In this document: in pieces, positions 18,667 to 27,681 of the stretch | Layout: every line of letters starts with the position of its first letter | How positions within the stretch are numbered: position 1 is the first letter of the stretch | Source: Pseudomonadota bacterium | GTDB lineage: Bacteria > Pseudomonadota > Alphaproteobacteria > Rhodobacterales > Rhodobacteraceae | Reading direction: 5' to 3' | Length of the DNA stretch: 64,000 nt | Assembly: GCA_020161615.1 (NCBI GenBank) | Contig: JAIUPD010000005.1 | Span: 62,001 to 126,000, forward strand | Notes under the pieces: model-generated | The model's input: the letters and a program-made list of their open reading frames with translations, nothing else | Database searches by the model: none | Told to the model about the DNA's origin: nothing | Program-made: the position numbers and the translations under genes

Positions 18667-19533
18667 ATGACCGATTTCGAAACCCGCAAGACCCAGGCCG
18701 CCGATTGGTTCCGCAGCCTGCGCGGCACCATCACCCAGGCTTTCGAGGCGCTCGAGGATACGACCGAGAGCGACCTTCCCCCCGGCCGGTTCGAGGTCAC
18801 GCCCACCGAACGGGACGCGGGCCGGGGCGGCGGCGGCATCATGTCGGTGATGCGCGGCGGCCGGCTTTTCGAGAAAGTAGGCGTCAACTGGTCGGCGGTC
18901 CATGGCACGCTGGGCGAGAGGGCCCAGAAAGCCATGGCCGCCCGCGGCGTGCCCGGCTTGGCCGAGGATCCCCGCTTCTGGGCCTCGGGCATCAGCCTGG
19001 TGGCGCATATGAGGAACCCGCATTGCCCGGCGGTGCACATGAACACGCGGATGTTCTGGACCCCCGGCGCCTGGTGGTTCGGCGGCGGCGCCGACCTGAA
19101 TCCCTGCCTCGAATACCCCGAGGATACGGCGCATTTCCACGCGCGGATGCAGGAAGCCTGCGCGGCGCATGACCCGGAGTATTACCCGCGCTTCAAGGCA
19201 TGGGCGGACGAGTATTTCTTCATCCCCCACCGCGGCCGGGCGCGGGGTGTCGGGGGGATCTTCTACGACGACCTCAACACCGGCGACTGGGACAAGGACT
19301 TCGCCTTCACCCGCGCCGTGGGCGAGGCCTTCCTGCCGGCTTTCGCCCCCCTGTGCGAAAAGCGCCGCGGCACGGCCTGGTCCGAAGCTGACCGCGAGGC
19401 GCAGCTCGTGCATCGCGGCCTCTATGCCGAATACAACCTGGTGTATGACCGCGGCACCAAGTTCGGTCTGGAGACTGGCCATGATGCGAAGGCAGTGCTG
19501 ATGAGCCTGCCGCCGCTCGCCAAGTGGATCTGA
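18667..19533 (+). CDS. hemF: coproporphyrinogen III oxidase, aerobic
   Basis: 288 residues. The conserved GVNWSAVHG is near residue 77. The family signature HMRNPHCPAVHMNTRMFW contains the catalytic/metal histidines. The block GGGADLNPC and the helix YFFIPHRGRARGVGGIFYDD complete the active site. The enzyme oxidatively decarboxylates two propionates of coproporphyrinogen III to vinyls, using O2, in haem and bacteriochlorophyll synthesis. It is about 10 residues shorter than E. coli HemF. The gene is preceded by a GAGAGG site. The repeat element begins immediately after its stop. Confidence 0.97.
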   Translation: MTDFETRKTQAADWFRSLRGTITQAFEALEDTTESDLPPGRFEVTPTERDAGRGGGGIMSVMRGGRLFEKVGVNWSAVHGTLGERAQKAMAARGVPGLAEDPRFWASGISLVAHMRNPHCPAVHMNTRMFWTPGAWWFGGGADLNPCLEYPEDTAHFHARMQEACAAHDPEYYPRFKAWADEYFFIPHRGRARGVGGIFYDDLNTGDWDKDFAFTRAVGEAFLPAFAPLCEKRRGTAWSEADREAQLVHRGLYAEYNLVYDRGTKFGLETGHDAKAVLMSLPPLAKWI

Positions 19534-19758
19534 GAGGTTTCGCCCTCGTTGCCCGCTGACGCGGGCACCGCGGGCGACCAGCTGCGCGGCAAAGCCGCGC
19601 CGGAGAAAGGGGGCCGTCGCCCCCCCCCCCTCTTGGCCTTCGGCTTGGTCCGGCCCTACGCTCGCGCTCGGGGCGTTCGGGCTTGACGACGCGCACTGGC
19701 GCCTCGTCCGTGCGGCCCTCGCCCCAGAGGATATTTGGAGAACAAAGATGAAGGTTTA
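19534..19758 (+). repeat. intergenic hairpin element, copy 2a (leader and core)
   Basis: It starts 2 nt after the hemF stop with GGTTTCGCCCTCGTTGCCCG, continues through GGGCGACCAGC and several GC-rich inverted repeats, a run of 11 C residues (19620-19630) and CGCTCGCGCTCGGGGCGTTC, and ends with the core AGAGGATATTTGGAG then AACAAAGATGAAGG (19725-19758). The stretch 19634-19705 is clearly homologous to 63558-63625. No gene is seen in this 350-bp gap. Confidence 0.75.
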
Positions 19759-19775
19759 AGGGGGCGTTAACCTGC

Positions 19776-19866
19776 CTTCTTTGCGCTTCAAATATTCTCG
19801 GGGGTTTCTCAAGGGGGTGGAAAACCCCCTTGAGCGGGGGGTGCGGGGGGCTGGCCCCCCGCCACT
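19776..19866 (-). repeat. intergenic hairpin element, copy 2b (inverted core and hairpins)
   Basis: A second core in opposite orientation (CCTTCTTTGCGCTTCAAATA then TTCTCGGGG, 19775-19804), followed by the hairpin CTCAAGGGGGT-GGAAA-ACCCCCTTGAG (19808-19834) and GGGGGGCTGGCCCCCC. Cores 2a and 2b are head to head, 17 bp apart, so they can pair with each other. The same head-to-head arrangement recurs at 38.1-38.2 kb. It lies behind the sensor kinase gene, whose stop is at 19884 on the minus strand. Confidence 0.75.
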
Positions 19867-19883
19867 TCCCGGCCATCCCCGCC

Positions 19884-22622
19884 CTATTCGGCAGCGCGCG
19901 CCCGCGCCTCCAGCCGCGCCGGGAAGCTCACGCGGAACGCCGCCCCGCCCTGCCCCGGCAGATAGGCGATGTCGCCGCCGAGATTGTGCATGATCTCGCG
20001 ACAGATGGCGAGGCCGAGGCCGGCGCCGCCCGCCTGATGGGTATCCGTCAGCCGGGCGAATTTCTCGAAGATCAGCATCTGGCTCTTCTTCGGGATCCCC
20101 GAGCCGTTGTCGATGAAATCGACCACCACCTTGCCGCCCCGCTGCCGCACGGCGATGCGCAGTTCGGGCGCCGCTGCGTCGCAGTATTTCCGGGCATTCG
20201 AGATGACGTTGATGAAGACCTGCGTCAGCCGGCCGATATCGGTGCTGAGGGCGATCTCTTCATCCGCGCTCTGGCGGCGCAGGGTGAACTGGCGGTGCGG
20301 CAGCACGGAATTCGAGGCCATCAGCGCCCGGTCGATCAGGTCGCCCAGCGTCGCCTGCTGGATATCCAGGTTGACCTGGCCGTTCTCCAGCACGCTCAGA
20401 TCCAGCAGGTCATCGAGCAGCCGGGTCAGCCGGATCGATTCGTCATGGATGATCCGGGCGTAGCGGATGATCTCGTCGCCCGTCACCTCATCATCCATCA
20501 GGATCTCGGAAAAGGCCCGGATCGAGGTCATGGGCGTCCTGAGTTCATGGCTGATCTGGCTGAGGAAACTGTCCTTCTGCACCGAGAGTTTCTGCAAGAG
20601 TTCGTTAGCCTCGCGCAGCTGCCGCGCGGTCCGGGCCAGCTCCTCGGATTTCGCTTCCAGCTGGGCGGAATGCTCCATGATCTGGGCGGTCTCGCTGGCC
20701 ACGGCCATCAGGTCATCGACCGTCACCAGCCGCCCGCCGACGATCTGGGCGATCATCGCATGCGCCGTGGCCGCCCCCACCGATCCCGCCAGCTCGCGTT
20801 CCAGCTTGTCGAGGAAATCGGGCGTCGGATCGGGCAGGAAACCCGCCTTGCCCTGGGCGCGGGTCTGGGCTTCGAAGAAGCTCTGCGCCTCGGCCGCGCC
20901 GAGGATGCGCTGGGACATGGCCAAGAGGTCCTCGGCCTCGTTCTCGGCCGCTTCGCGCGACCAGCCGCGGGCGCCGGGGCTCTCGTCGCCGGGGCCCAGG
21001 TCATAGACATTGACGAATTGCGCCGATTGCACGCGCTCGACCGGGCTGGGGAAACTGAGCAGCGAGCCGGTGATGAAGGCGGTGGCATTCAGCGCCAGCG
21101 ACCAGAAGAGCGCGTGCAGCAGCGGGTCCAACCCCTCGACCCCGAAGAGCGCATGCGGCCTGAGCCAACCGATGCCCAGGGGCCCCTCGGCCATCAGCTC
21201 GGCGCCGAGGATCACGCCCGGCCCGAAGGAGGGCAGGAACAGCGTATAGAGCCAGGCCAGCGCGCCCACCGCCAGCCCCGCAGCCGCGCCGATCCGGCTG
21301 GCGCCGCGCCAGTAGAGCGCACCGATCAGCGCCGGCAGCACCTGCGCCATCCCGGCAAAGGAGATGAGGCCGATGGCCGCCAGCGCCCGCGACCCGCCCG
21401 AGATGGCGAAATAGAGATAGCCCAGCCCGAGGATCACGCCGATGGAAAGGCGGCGCGCGTTCAGCACCAGCCCCCGCATGTCGCTGGCATCCCGCGCCGG
21501 CGCCAGTCCCCGGTCGGCGGCCCGCTGGCGCGAGGCCAGCCACATCGGCACGACGATATGGTTCGACACCATCGTCGCCAGCGCGATGGCGGCGATGATC
21601 ACCATCGAGGTCGCGGCGGAAAATCCCCCCAGGAAGGCCAGCATGGCCAGCCCGTTCTGCCCCAGCGCATGCGGCAGCGTCAGCACGAAAAGGTCGGGAT
21701 TGGCCCCTTCCGGCAAGAGGGTCAGCCCCGCCGCGGCGATGGGCAGCACGAAGAGGCTCATCGCCATCAGATAAAGCGGAAAGGCCCAGGAGGCGACGGC
21801 AAGATGGCTCTCGTCCGCGTTCTCGACCACCATGACCTGGAACATGCGCGGCAGCGTCAGGATCGCCACCCCCGCCAGAAAGGTCAGCCCCATCCAGCGG
21901 GCGGGGTCGATGGCCCATTCGGGGCGCTCGGCCTGGGCGATCTGGGCCAGCATGTCGGCCGGCCCCTCGGCCAGTCCCCAGACCACCCAGATCCCCACCG
22001 CCAGAAGCGCCACCAGCTTGACCACCGCCTCTACCGCGATGGCGGTGACGACGCCGTGGTGCTGTTCGTTGGCGTCGAGGTTGCGCGTGCCGAAGAGGAT
22101 GGTGAACAGCGCAAGCCCCACCGCCACCCACATCGCCAGTTGCTGCGGCGCCAGCGTCTCGCCCGCGGTGAAGGCGCCGAAGCTGAGCGCGATGGACTGG
22201 AGTTGCAGGGCGATATAGGGCGTGGTGGCGATCACTGCCAGCACGGTGACGATCACGCCCACCGCGTTCGACTTGCCATAGCGCGAGGAAATCAGGTCGG
22301 CGATGGAGGTGACGCGCTGCGCCTTGCCGATCCTGACCAGCTTCCTCAGCAGCCACCACCAGCCGACGAAGACCAGCGTCGGCCCCAGATAGATGGTCAT
22401 GAATTCAAGGCCCGAGCGCGCCGCGTAGCCCACCGCGCCGTAAAACGTCCAGGCCGTGCAATAGACCGACAGCGACAGCGTATAGACCAGAGGCGAGCGC
22501 AGGAAACGGGCCTGCCTGCCGCTGGCGCGCAGCGCCTCGGCCCGGCGTTCGGCCAGCGAGGCGATGGTGAACAGGAAGATCACATAGGCCAGCGCCGCCG
22601 GAACCAGGATGTTCAGGGTCAT
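19884..22622 (-). CDS. sensor histidine kinase with N-terminal sodium:solute symporter domain (CrbS-like)
   Basis: 912 residues. Residues 1 to about 545 form an SLC5/SSS symporter domain of about 13 membrane helices (YCTAWTFYGAVGYAARSG, GLTFLAGVAILTLPRMFQ, FSAATSMVIIAAIALATM). A STAC-like helical linker follows (about 575-650), then a coiled coil, then the kinase: phospho-acceptor His692 in SHELRTPMTSIRAFSEI, N box INVISNARKY, and ATP-lid motifs DNGSGIP and GLGLAICREIM. Known relatives (CrbS, PrlS, PutP-kinases) sense acetate or similar substrates, so a carboxylate signal is likely but not proven. The start overlaps the stop of the small membrane gene by 4 nt. Confidence 0.93.
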   Translation of the reverse strand: MTLNILVPAALAYVIFLFTIASLAERRAEALRASGRQARFLRSPLVYTLSLSVYCTAWTFYGAVGYAARSGLEFMTIYLGPTLVFVGWWWLLRKLVRIGKAQRVTSIADLISSRYGKSNAVGVIVTVLAVIATTPYIALQLQSIALSFGAFTAGETLAPQQLAMWVAVGLALFTILFGTRNLDANEQHHGVVTAIAVEAVVKLVALLAVGIWVVWGLAEGPADMLAQIAQAERPEWAIDPARWMGLTFLAGVAILTLPRMFQVMVVENADESHLAVASWAFPLYLMAMSLFVLPIAAAGLTLLPEGANPDLFVLTLPHALGQNGLAMLAFLGGFSAATSMVIIAAIALATMVSNHIVVPMWLASRQRAADRGLAPARDASDMRGLVLNARRLSIGVILGLGYLYFAISGGSRALAAIGLISFAGMAQVLPALIGALYWRGASRIGAAAGLAVGALAWLYTLFLPSFGPGVILGAELMAEGPLGIGWLRPHALFGVEGLDPLLHALFWSLALNATAFITGSLLSFPSPVERVQSAQFVNVYDLGPGDESPGARGWSREAAENEAEDLLAMSQRILGAAEAQSFFEAQTRAQGKAGFLPDPTPDFLDKLERELAGSVGAATAHAMIAQIVGGRLVTVDDLMAVASETAQIMEHSAQLEAKSEELARTARQLREANELLQKLSVQKDSFLSQISHELRTPMTSIRAFSEILMDDEVTGDEIIRYARIIHDESIRLTRLLDDLLDLSVLENGQVNLDIQQATLGDLIDRALMASNSVLPHRQFTLRRQSADEEIALSTDIGRLTQVFINVISNARKYCDAAAPELRIAVRQRGGKVVVDFIDNGSGIPKKSQMLIFEKFARLTDTHQAGGAGLGLAICREIMHNLGGDIAYLPGQGGAAFRVSFPARLEARARAAE

Positions 22623-22915
22623 GGCGCGCCCTCGTCCGGGGCGGGGCTGGTGCGCCGCTCGGCCGCTTCGGCATCGCGCCGCAGCGCCGCGCGCAGGGGC
22701 CGCGACAGCGCCGCCGCCGCCAGCACCAGCACCAGCCAGAGCAGGAACAGATAGACCGCCTCGGCCGCGGTGCTCACCCCCCGCCCCCGGGTCCAGAGCA
22801 CCGGCAGCAGGATCAGCACGAAACCCACGACCGGCAGGATCCGCGCCGCATCCATGATGCGGCGGCGGCGATAGGTCTCGCGTTGCAGGAACAGGGGGGC
22901 GCGGGGCGGCTTCAT
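22619..22915 (-). CDS. small two-helix membrane protein coupled to the symporter-kinase
   Basis: 98 residues. A basic N-terminus (KPPRAPLFLQRETYRRRRIM) is followed by two predicted membrane helices, about residues 22-40 (ARILPVVGFVLILLPVLW) and 48-69 (AEAVYLFLLWLVLVLAAAAL), and a charged tail. Its stop overlaps the kinase start (ATGA), and the receiver gene ends 7 nt upstream. Small 2-TM partners (DUF485/DUF4212, as YjcH with ActP) accompany many SSS symporters, so this is probably the accessory subunit of the sensor's symporter domain. That role is inferred from analogy and position. Confidence 0.75.
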   Translation of the reverse strand: MKPPRAPLFLQRETYRRRRIMDAARILPVVGFVLILLPVLWTRGRGVSTAAEAVYLFLLWLVLVLAAAALSRPLRAALRRDAEAAERRTSPAPDEGAP

Positions 22916-22922
22916 GCGCCGA

Positions 22923-23366
22923 TCATACACCGACCAGCTGGCGCACCGCAGCCAGCAATTCGGCATTGGCAAAGGGTTTGGCGATGAACATCGAGGCGCC
23001 CGCGGCCATCGCCTGTTCGCGCACCTGGGCCGAGCCCTTGGCGGTCAGCAGGATCACCGGCAGCCGGGCCGTCCCGGGCTGGCCCCTGAGCGCGCGCAGG
23101 ATCTCGAAGCCGCTGGCGCCAGGCAGCATCACGTCCAGGATCACCAGATCCGGCGCCTCGGCCCCGATCCGGGCCAGCGCGCCGGTGCCGGTGGCCTCGA
23201 TCGCCACCTCCCAGCCGTCGCGGCGCAGGATGAAGCGGATCGCCTCCGAGATATTGGGCTCGTCCTCGACCACCAGCACCCGGCGGCCGGCCCCCCGCCG
23301 GCCCGACACCGGCGCCACATCCGCCGTGCCGCCGCCCCCCGAGGCTTCGGCCCCGTCGTGGCTCAT
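22923..23366 (-). CDS. single-domain response regulator
   Basis: 147 residues. A flexible 28-residue N-terminus is followed by one receiver domain: RRVLVVEDEPNISEAIRFIL (acidic pocket), phospho-acceptor Asp78 in LVILDVMLPGASGFE, Thr108 in LLTAKG and Lys130 in IAKPF. There is no DNA-binding or enzymatic output domain, unlike CrbR, which ends in a LuxR-type helix-turn-helix. The start at 23366 has GGGAGG 8 nt upstream. It lies directly upstream of the 2-TM protein and the kinase on the same strand, so it is the presumed phosphorylation target. Confidence 0.93.
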   Translation of the reverse strand: MSHDGAEASGGGGTADVAPVSGRRGAGRRVLVVEDEPNISEAIRFILRRDGWEVAIEATGTGALARIGAEAPDLVILDVMLPGASGFEILRALRGQPGTARLPVILLTAKGSAQVREQAMAAGASMFIAKPFANAELLAAVRQLVGV

Positions 23367-23496
23367 GCGATGGTCCTCCCCGGTGGTCCACCCGGGCCGC
23401 GCGTCCCTCCCGAACGGGCGCCCGCAGGAACTATCGTGGCAATTCACAAACCTGTCAAAGCCTCCGTGCAGGCGGTGTTCCGCCGCCCCGCTCCGG

Positions 23497-24828
23497 TCAG
23501 CCCGACACGATCGAGGGCTCGCGCCGCGCCGGGCACAGCTCGCGCGGGCAGACCCGGCAGCTCGATCCCAGCGCCCGCACCGCCTCGCCCTCGCCCGGCG
23601 CCCCGGCGACCGAGGCGGGCGTGACCAGCATGCTGGCCTCCCAGGCGAAGGGCGGCTCGAAGCGCAACGGATCCCGGGCGCCCGCGACGGCATGGGCAAT
23701 GAAACGCCCGGGCGGGCGCCCGGCGAATTCCACCGGCGCGCGCACCGGGCGGTCAGGCCGCAACAGCGCCTCGTACAGCGGCCAGAGCGGGCAGGCCCCG
23801 CCGAAACGCGGCAGCTGGAACCCCTCGATCGGCCGCCGGAAGGTCAGCGTGCCCGAGCCGTCGCAGATCGCCAGACCGAAGCGCGGGATCCCCGGCTCGG
23901 GCGGCAGGGTCGCCAGCCGCCGGAACAGCTGCGCGAGGCCCACGCCGAAATGCCGCGCCAGATCCTCGGGCGCGAATCCCGCCCCGGCGGTGAAAACCCG
24001 CAGCAGCACCGGCATCAGCTGCGCCACCGGCAGGGCACGCGCATCCTCATGCGCACGCGCCAGCCAATCCCGGGCCAGACTGCGCGCCGCGGCCGAGGCC
24101 AGCTCGGCCTGCCCGGCGATCAGCGCCGCCCAATCGCCGCCTGTTTCGACCGCGGCGACGTGGAAGCCCTGCCGCTCCAGCCAGCTTTCCAGTTCCTCCT
24201 GCGGGGCGGCGAGGCCGGTCTCCTCGCTCGAGGTGTCGAGGAAGGCGACCAGCGCCTCGGCCGCATTGGCCAGCCGCACGGAATCGTCATGCACGTTGCG
24301 ATGGAAGAGCGCGCGCCACTCGGGCTCCAGATCCTCGGATTCGGCCAGGATGGCGGCGGTGGATTGCACCGAGGTCACCGCCGAGACGATCTCGTGCAGC
24401 GAAGCCGAAAGATTCGGGTCATGCGCCATCCGGTCCGACAGACGCTCGATGATCCGCTCCTGCGCCTCGGCCAGCGCCTGCAATTGCGCCAGCAACGCCG
24501 CCCAGCCGGGAAAACGGCCGACCAGCTCATCGGCGCGGTCGACCTCGGGCTCGGTGCCGGGCTGGGCCCGGGCGGCGGCGGCGCGCAGGATCTGGATCTG
24601 CGCGTCGCCCGCCCGCTCATCCAGCGCCTCGGCGGGGATCTGCAGGGCCCTGGCGATGGCCTCCAGCACGGGGGCCGAGGCGCGGCGGCGGTTGTGCTCG
24701 ATGAGGTTCAGATACGATGGCGAGACACCGGCCATCCGCGCCAGATCCGCCTGCCCCAGCCGCCGCGCGGTGCGCAGGGCGCGGATGCGCGTGCCGGACA
24801 AGGCGGGTCTGGGTGCGGGTCTGGGCAT
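23497..24828 (-). CDS. XRE-family regulator of the short-chain fatty acyl-CoA (ScfR/PccR/RamB) family
   Basis: 443 residues. The N-terminal HTH is at residues 10-65 (IRALRTARRLGQADLARMAG, VSPSYLNLIEHNRRR). The long C-terminal part fits DUF2083 and ends with a cysteine cluster, SSCRVCPRELCPARREP, which could bind a metal. Relatives are RamB of Corynebacterium and PccR of Rhodobacter sphaeroides, which control acetate or propionyl-CoA genes and respond to acyl-CoA status. It is divergent from accB (210 bp) and upstream of the receiver-kinase genes on the same strand. No TTTGCAAA-type PccR site was seen in the divergent region. The target genes are therefore not settled. Confidence 0.85.
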   Translation of the reverse strand: MPRPAPRPALSGTRIRALRTARRLGQADLARMAGVSPSYLNLIEHNRRRASAPVLEAIARALQIPAEALDERAGDAQIQILRAAAARAQPGTEPEVDRADELVGRFPGWAALLAQLQALAEAQERIIERLSDRMAHDPNLSASLHEIVSAVTSVQSTAAILAESEDLEPEWRALFHRNVHDDSVRLANAAEALVAFLDTSSEETGLAAPQEELESWLERQGFHVAAVETGGDWAALIAGQAELASAAARSLARDWLARAHEDARALPVAQLMPVLLRVFTAGAGFAPEDLARHFGVGLAQLFRRLATLPPEPGIPRFGLAICDGSGTLTFRRPIEGFQLPRFGGACPLWPLYEALLRPDRPVRAPVEFAGRPPGRFIAHAVAGARDPLRFEPPFAWEASMLVTPASVAGAPGEGEAVRALGSSCRVCPRELCPARREPSIVSG

Positions 24829-25038
24829 GGCCCTTGCCTCCTCGATCCCGCTGTTACACCATGCGCCCGACCGGCACGCAAGCGCCGCCGCCCGCGCCCG
24901 GCGCGGCCGATGGGAAGCCCGACGGGGAGAATGGCACTTTTCACGCGACGGGGCCTGACGTATAACCCCGCCGCACAACGCGGGACGCGTCAGACAACAT
25001 CGCAGGCCGGGACAGCACCCGCCGCAACGAGGATGTCC

Positions 25039-25542
25039 ATGAGCAAAGATCACATCACCTCCGACGTCGCCTTCATCAAGGCCTTGGCGGAACTTCTGAA
25101 CCAGAACGAGCTGACCGAGATTTCGGTCAAGCGCGAATACGGCGAGAACGACACGCTGAACGTCAAGGTTGCCAAGCAATCGCAGGTCGTCCAGGCGGCG
25201 CCGGTCAGCTATGCCGCGCCCGCGCACAGCGCCGCGCCGGCCCCCTCGGCACCCGCCGCTTCCGCCGCCCCGGCCGCCGCCGCGGCCTCGGCCGATCCCG
25301 CCGATCATCCCGGCGCCGTCGCCTCGCCGATGGTGGGCACGGCCTATCTGGCGCCCGAACCCGGTGCCGATCCCTTCGTCGCCGTCGGCCAGCAGGTCAG
25401 CGCCGGGCAGACCGTGCTGATCATCGAGGCGATGAAGACCATGAACCACATTCCGGCCCCGGCCTCGGGCGTGGTCAAGCGGATCCTGGTGACGGATGGC
25501 ACGCCTGTCGAATATGGCGCGCCCCTGATGATCATCGAATAA
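25039..25542 (+). CDS. accB: acetyl-CoA carboxylase biotin carboxyl carrier protein
   Basis: 167 residues. The N-terminal helical part ([20 protein letters not shown]) is followed by an Ala/Pro-rich linker (about residues 53-88) and the biotinyl domain. The biotinylated lysine is Lys133 in [18 protein letters not shown] carries CO2 from the carboxylase AccC to the transferase AccAD for malonyl-CoA synthesis. I chose ATG 25039 over 25033 because GAGG is then correctly spaced. accC begins 10 bp after the stop. Confidence 0.96.
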   Translation: MSKDHITSDVAFIKALAELLNQNELTEISVKREYGENDTLNVKVAKQSQVVQAAPVSYAAPAHSAAPAPSAPAASAAPAAAAASADPADHPGAVASPMVGTAYLAPEPGADPFVAVGQQVSAGQTVLIIEAMKTMNHIPAPASGVVKRILVTDGTPVEYGAPLMIIE

Positions 25543-25552
25543 GGCCTTGGCA

Positions 25553-26899
25553 ATGTTCGACAAAATCCTCATCGCGAACCGGGGCGAGATCGCGCTGCGC
25601 GTCATCCGCGCCTGCCGCGAGATGGGCATCCAGTCGGTCGCCGTGCATTCGACCGCCGACGCCGACGCCATGCACGTGCGCATGGCCGACGAGGCGATCT
25701 GCATCGGCCCGGCGCCCTCGGTCGACAGCTATCTGCATATGGCGGCGATCATTTCGGCCTGCGAGATCACCGGCGCCCAGGCGATCCACCCGGGCTATGG
25801 CTTCCTGTCGGAAAACGCCAATTTCGTGCAGATGGTCGAGGATCACGACCTGACCTTCATCGGCCCGCGCGCGGAACATATCCGGCAGATGGGCGACAAG
25901 ATCACCGCCAAGGACACTGCCAAGGCGCTGGGGATTCCGGTGGTCCCGGGCTCGGCCGGGGGCGTGCCGGATATCGAGACCGCCAAGAAGACCGCGAGCG
26001 ACATGGGCTATCCCGTGATCATCAAGGCCACGGCCGGCGGCGGCGGTCGCGGCATGAAGGTGGCGAAATCGGAAGCCGAGCTGGAAATCGCCTTCCGTAC
26101 CGCGCGGTCCGAGGCTAAGGCCGCCTTCGGCAACGACGAGGTCTATATCGAGAAATACCTCCAGAAGCCGCGCCATATCGAGATCCAGGTCTTCGGCGAC
26201 GGCAAGGGCGGCGCGGTGCATCTGGGCGAGCGCGACTGCTCGCTGCAGCGCCGCCACCAGAAGGTGCTGGAAGAGGCCCCGGGCCCGGTCATCACCCAGG
26301 AACAGCGCGACCGGATCGGCGGGATCTGTGCCAATGCCATCGGCAAGATGCAATATTCCGGCGCCGGCACCATCGAGTTCCTGTTCGAGGACGGCGAGTT
26401 CTATTTCATCGAGATGAACACCCGGCTTCAGGTCGAGCATCCGGTGACCGAGGCGATCTTCGGCGTGGACCTGGTGCGCGAACAGATCATGGTCGCCGCC
26501 GGCAACCGGCTGTCGTTCCGGCAGGAAGATCTGACGATCCGCGGCCACGCCATCGAGGTGCGGCTGAACGCCGAGAAACTGCCGAATTTCACCCCCAGCC
26601 CCGGCCGGGTGAACACCTTCCACGCGCCCGGCGGGCTGGGCGTGCGGATGGATTCGGCACTTTATTCCGGCTACCGGATCCCGCCCTATTACGACAGCCT
26701 GATCGGCAAGCTGATCGTCCACGGCCGCGACCGGCCCGAGGCGCTGGCCCGGCTGAAGCGTGCCCTGGGCGAGTTGATCATCGACGGGATCGACACCACG
26801 GTGCCGCTGTTCGACGCGCTGCTGGACAACCCGGACGTGCTGGCCGGGCGCTATGACATTCATTGGCTGGAGAAGTTTCTGGCCAACGAGCTCGGGTAA
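25553..26899 (+). CDS. accC: acetyl-CoA carboxylase biotin carboxylase subunit
   Basis: 448 residues, full length. It begins [20 protein letters not shown], has the ATP-grasp glycine loop ([17 protein letters not shown] near residue 160), [17 protein letters not shown], and the catalytic [16 protein letters not shown] near 287. It carboxylates biotin on AccB using bicarbonate and ATP. It lies 10 bp behind accB in the usual accBC pair; accA and accD are elsewhere. A TTG 6 nt upstream is in frame, but the ATG matches the family start. A repeat element follows the stop. Confidence 0.98.
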   Translation: MFDKILIANRGEIALRVIRACREMGIQSVAVHSTADADAMHVRMADEAICIGPAPSVDSYLHMAAIISACEITGAQAIHPGYGFLSENANFVQMVEDHDLTFIGPRAEHIRQMGDKITAKDTAKALGIPVVPGSAGGVPDIETAKKTASDMGYPVIIKATAGGGGRGMKVAKSEAELEIAFRTARSEAKAAFGNDEVYIEKYLQKPRHIEIQVFGDGKGGAVHLGERDCSLQRRHQKVLEEAPGPVITQEQRDRIGGICANAIGKMQYSGAGTIEFLFEDGEFYFIEMNTRLQVEHPVTEAIFGVDLVREQIMVAAGNRLSFRQEDLTIRGHAIEVRLNAEKLPNFTPSPGRVNTFHAPGGLGVRMDSALYSGYRIPPYYDSLIGKLIVHGRDRPEALARLKRALGELIIDGIDTTVPLFDALLDNPDVLAGRYDIHWLEKFLANELG

Positions 26900-27044
26900 G
26901 ACGAGCTGGGGGGAGGCGGGGGGCTGCCGCCCCCAGGGAACGCGAAAAGCGGGGGGCTGCCGCCCCCCGCACCCCCTGCTTCAAGCAGGGTTTTCCACCC
27001 TCCTTGAAAATCCTCCCGAGGATAGTTGACGCGCAAAGATGAGG
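26900..27044 (+). repeat. intergenic hairpin element, copy 3
   Basis: It contains two GCGGGGGGCTGCCGCCCCC hairpins, then TTCAAG-C-AGGGT-TTTCC-ACCCT-C-CTTGAA (26980-27008), then the core CCCGAGGATAGTTGAC and GCGCAAAGATGAGG (27013-27044). Copy 8 (52.75 kb) matches it over about 90 bp in opposite orientation. The core ends 4 bp before the aat start, so its GATGAGG also supplies the aat ribosome-binding site. Confidence 0.75.
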
Positions 27045-27048
27045 CGGA

Positions 27049-27681
27049 ATGCGGCTGACGCCTGAGGTGATCGTCAGGGCCTATGCGGGTGGGGTCTTCC
27101 CCATGGCCGAGACCGCCACCGATTCCGAAATCCACTGGTTCGAGCCGAAGCGCCGGGGCATCCTGCCGATTGACGGCTTCCACGTCTCGCGTTCGCTGGC
27201 CCGCAGCCGCAGGCGCGGCGATTTCCGCTTCTCCTGCGATACCGATTTCGGCGGCGTGGTACGGGCCTGCGCCGACCGGCCGGTCACCTGGATCAATGCC
27301 GAGATCCTGGGCGTGTTCGAGGCGCTGCACGGGCTGGGGCTGGCCCATTCCATCGAGGTGCGTCAGGCCGACGGCACCCTGGCGGGCGGGGTCTATGGCC
27401 TCGCGCTGGGGGCCGCCTTCTTTGCCGAGAGCATGGTCAGCCGGGTCACTGATGGCTCGAAACTGGCGCTGGCCGAGCTGATGGCGCGGCTGCCGCGCGG
27501 CGGCTTCCGGCTGGTCGATACGCAATACCTGACGCCGCATCTGGCCAGCCTCGGCGGGATCGAGATCCCGCGCCACGAGTACCGCACCCGCCTGGCCGAG
27601 GCGCTGGAGGCCGAGGCGCGGCCGGATCTGGCCTTCGCCCCGGTCAATCCCGACCGCGCGGACGGCGCCTTCTGGTCATAG
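27049..27681 (+). CDS. aat: leucyl/phenylalanyl-tRNA--protein transferase
   Basis: 210 residues. It shows the family pattern LRLTPEVIVRAYAGGVFPMA, IHWFEPKRRGILPID, WINAEILGVFEALHGLGLAH and GGVYGLALGAAFFAESM, with the C-terminal DTQYLTPHLASLGGIEI. It adds Leu or Phe from aminoacyl-tRNA to N-terminal Arg/Lys of proteins, marking them for ClpS/ClpAP (N-end rule). The ribosome-binding site lies within the 3' end of repeat copy 3. The 3' end overlaps the end of the convergent PLD gene by 6 bp. Confidence 0.97.
   Translation: MRLTPEVIVRAYAGGVFPMAETATDSEIHWFEPKRRGILPIDGFHVSRSLARSRRRGDFRFSCDTDFGGVVRACADRPVTWINAEILGVFEALHGLGLAHSIEVRQADGTLAGGVYGLALGAAFFAESMVSRVTDGSKLALAELMARLPRGGFRLVDTQYLTPHLASLGGIEIPRHEYRTRLAEALEAEARPDLAFAPVNPDRADGAFWS

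Noticed and set aside
19620-19630. Run of 11 C residues, first considered as a phase-variation tract
   Set aside because: It lies inside a repeat element and not in a gene or promoter, so length change would not switch a reading frame. It could also be a sequencing uncertainty. The C10 run at 63946 is similar.
19830-22754. 974-codon plus-strand open frame opposite the symporter-kinase gene
   Set aside because: Mirror frame of the kinase: rich in His/Gln/Arg/Asp/Gly, no domain, no ribosome-binding site. Long antisense frames are expected at this GC content.
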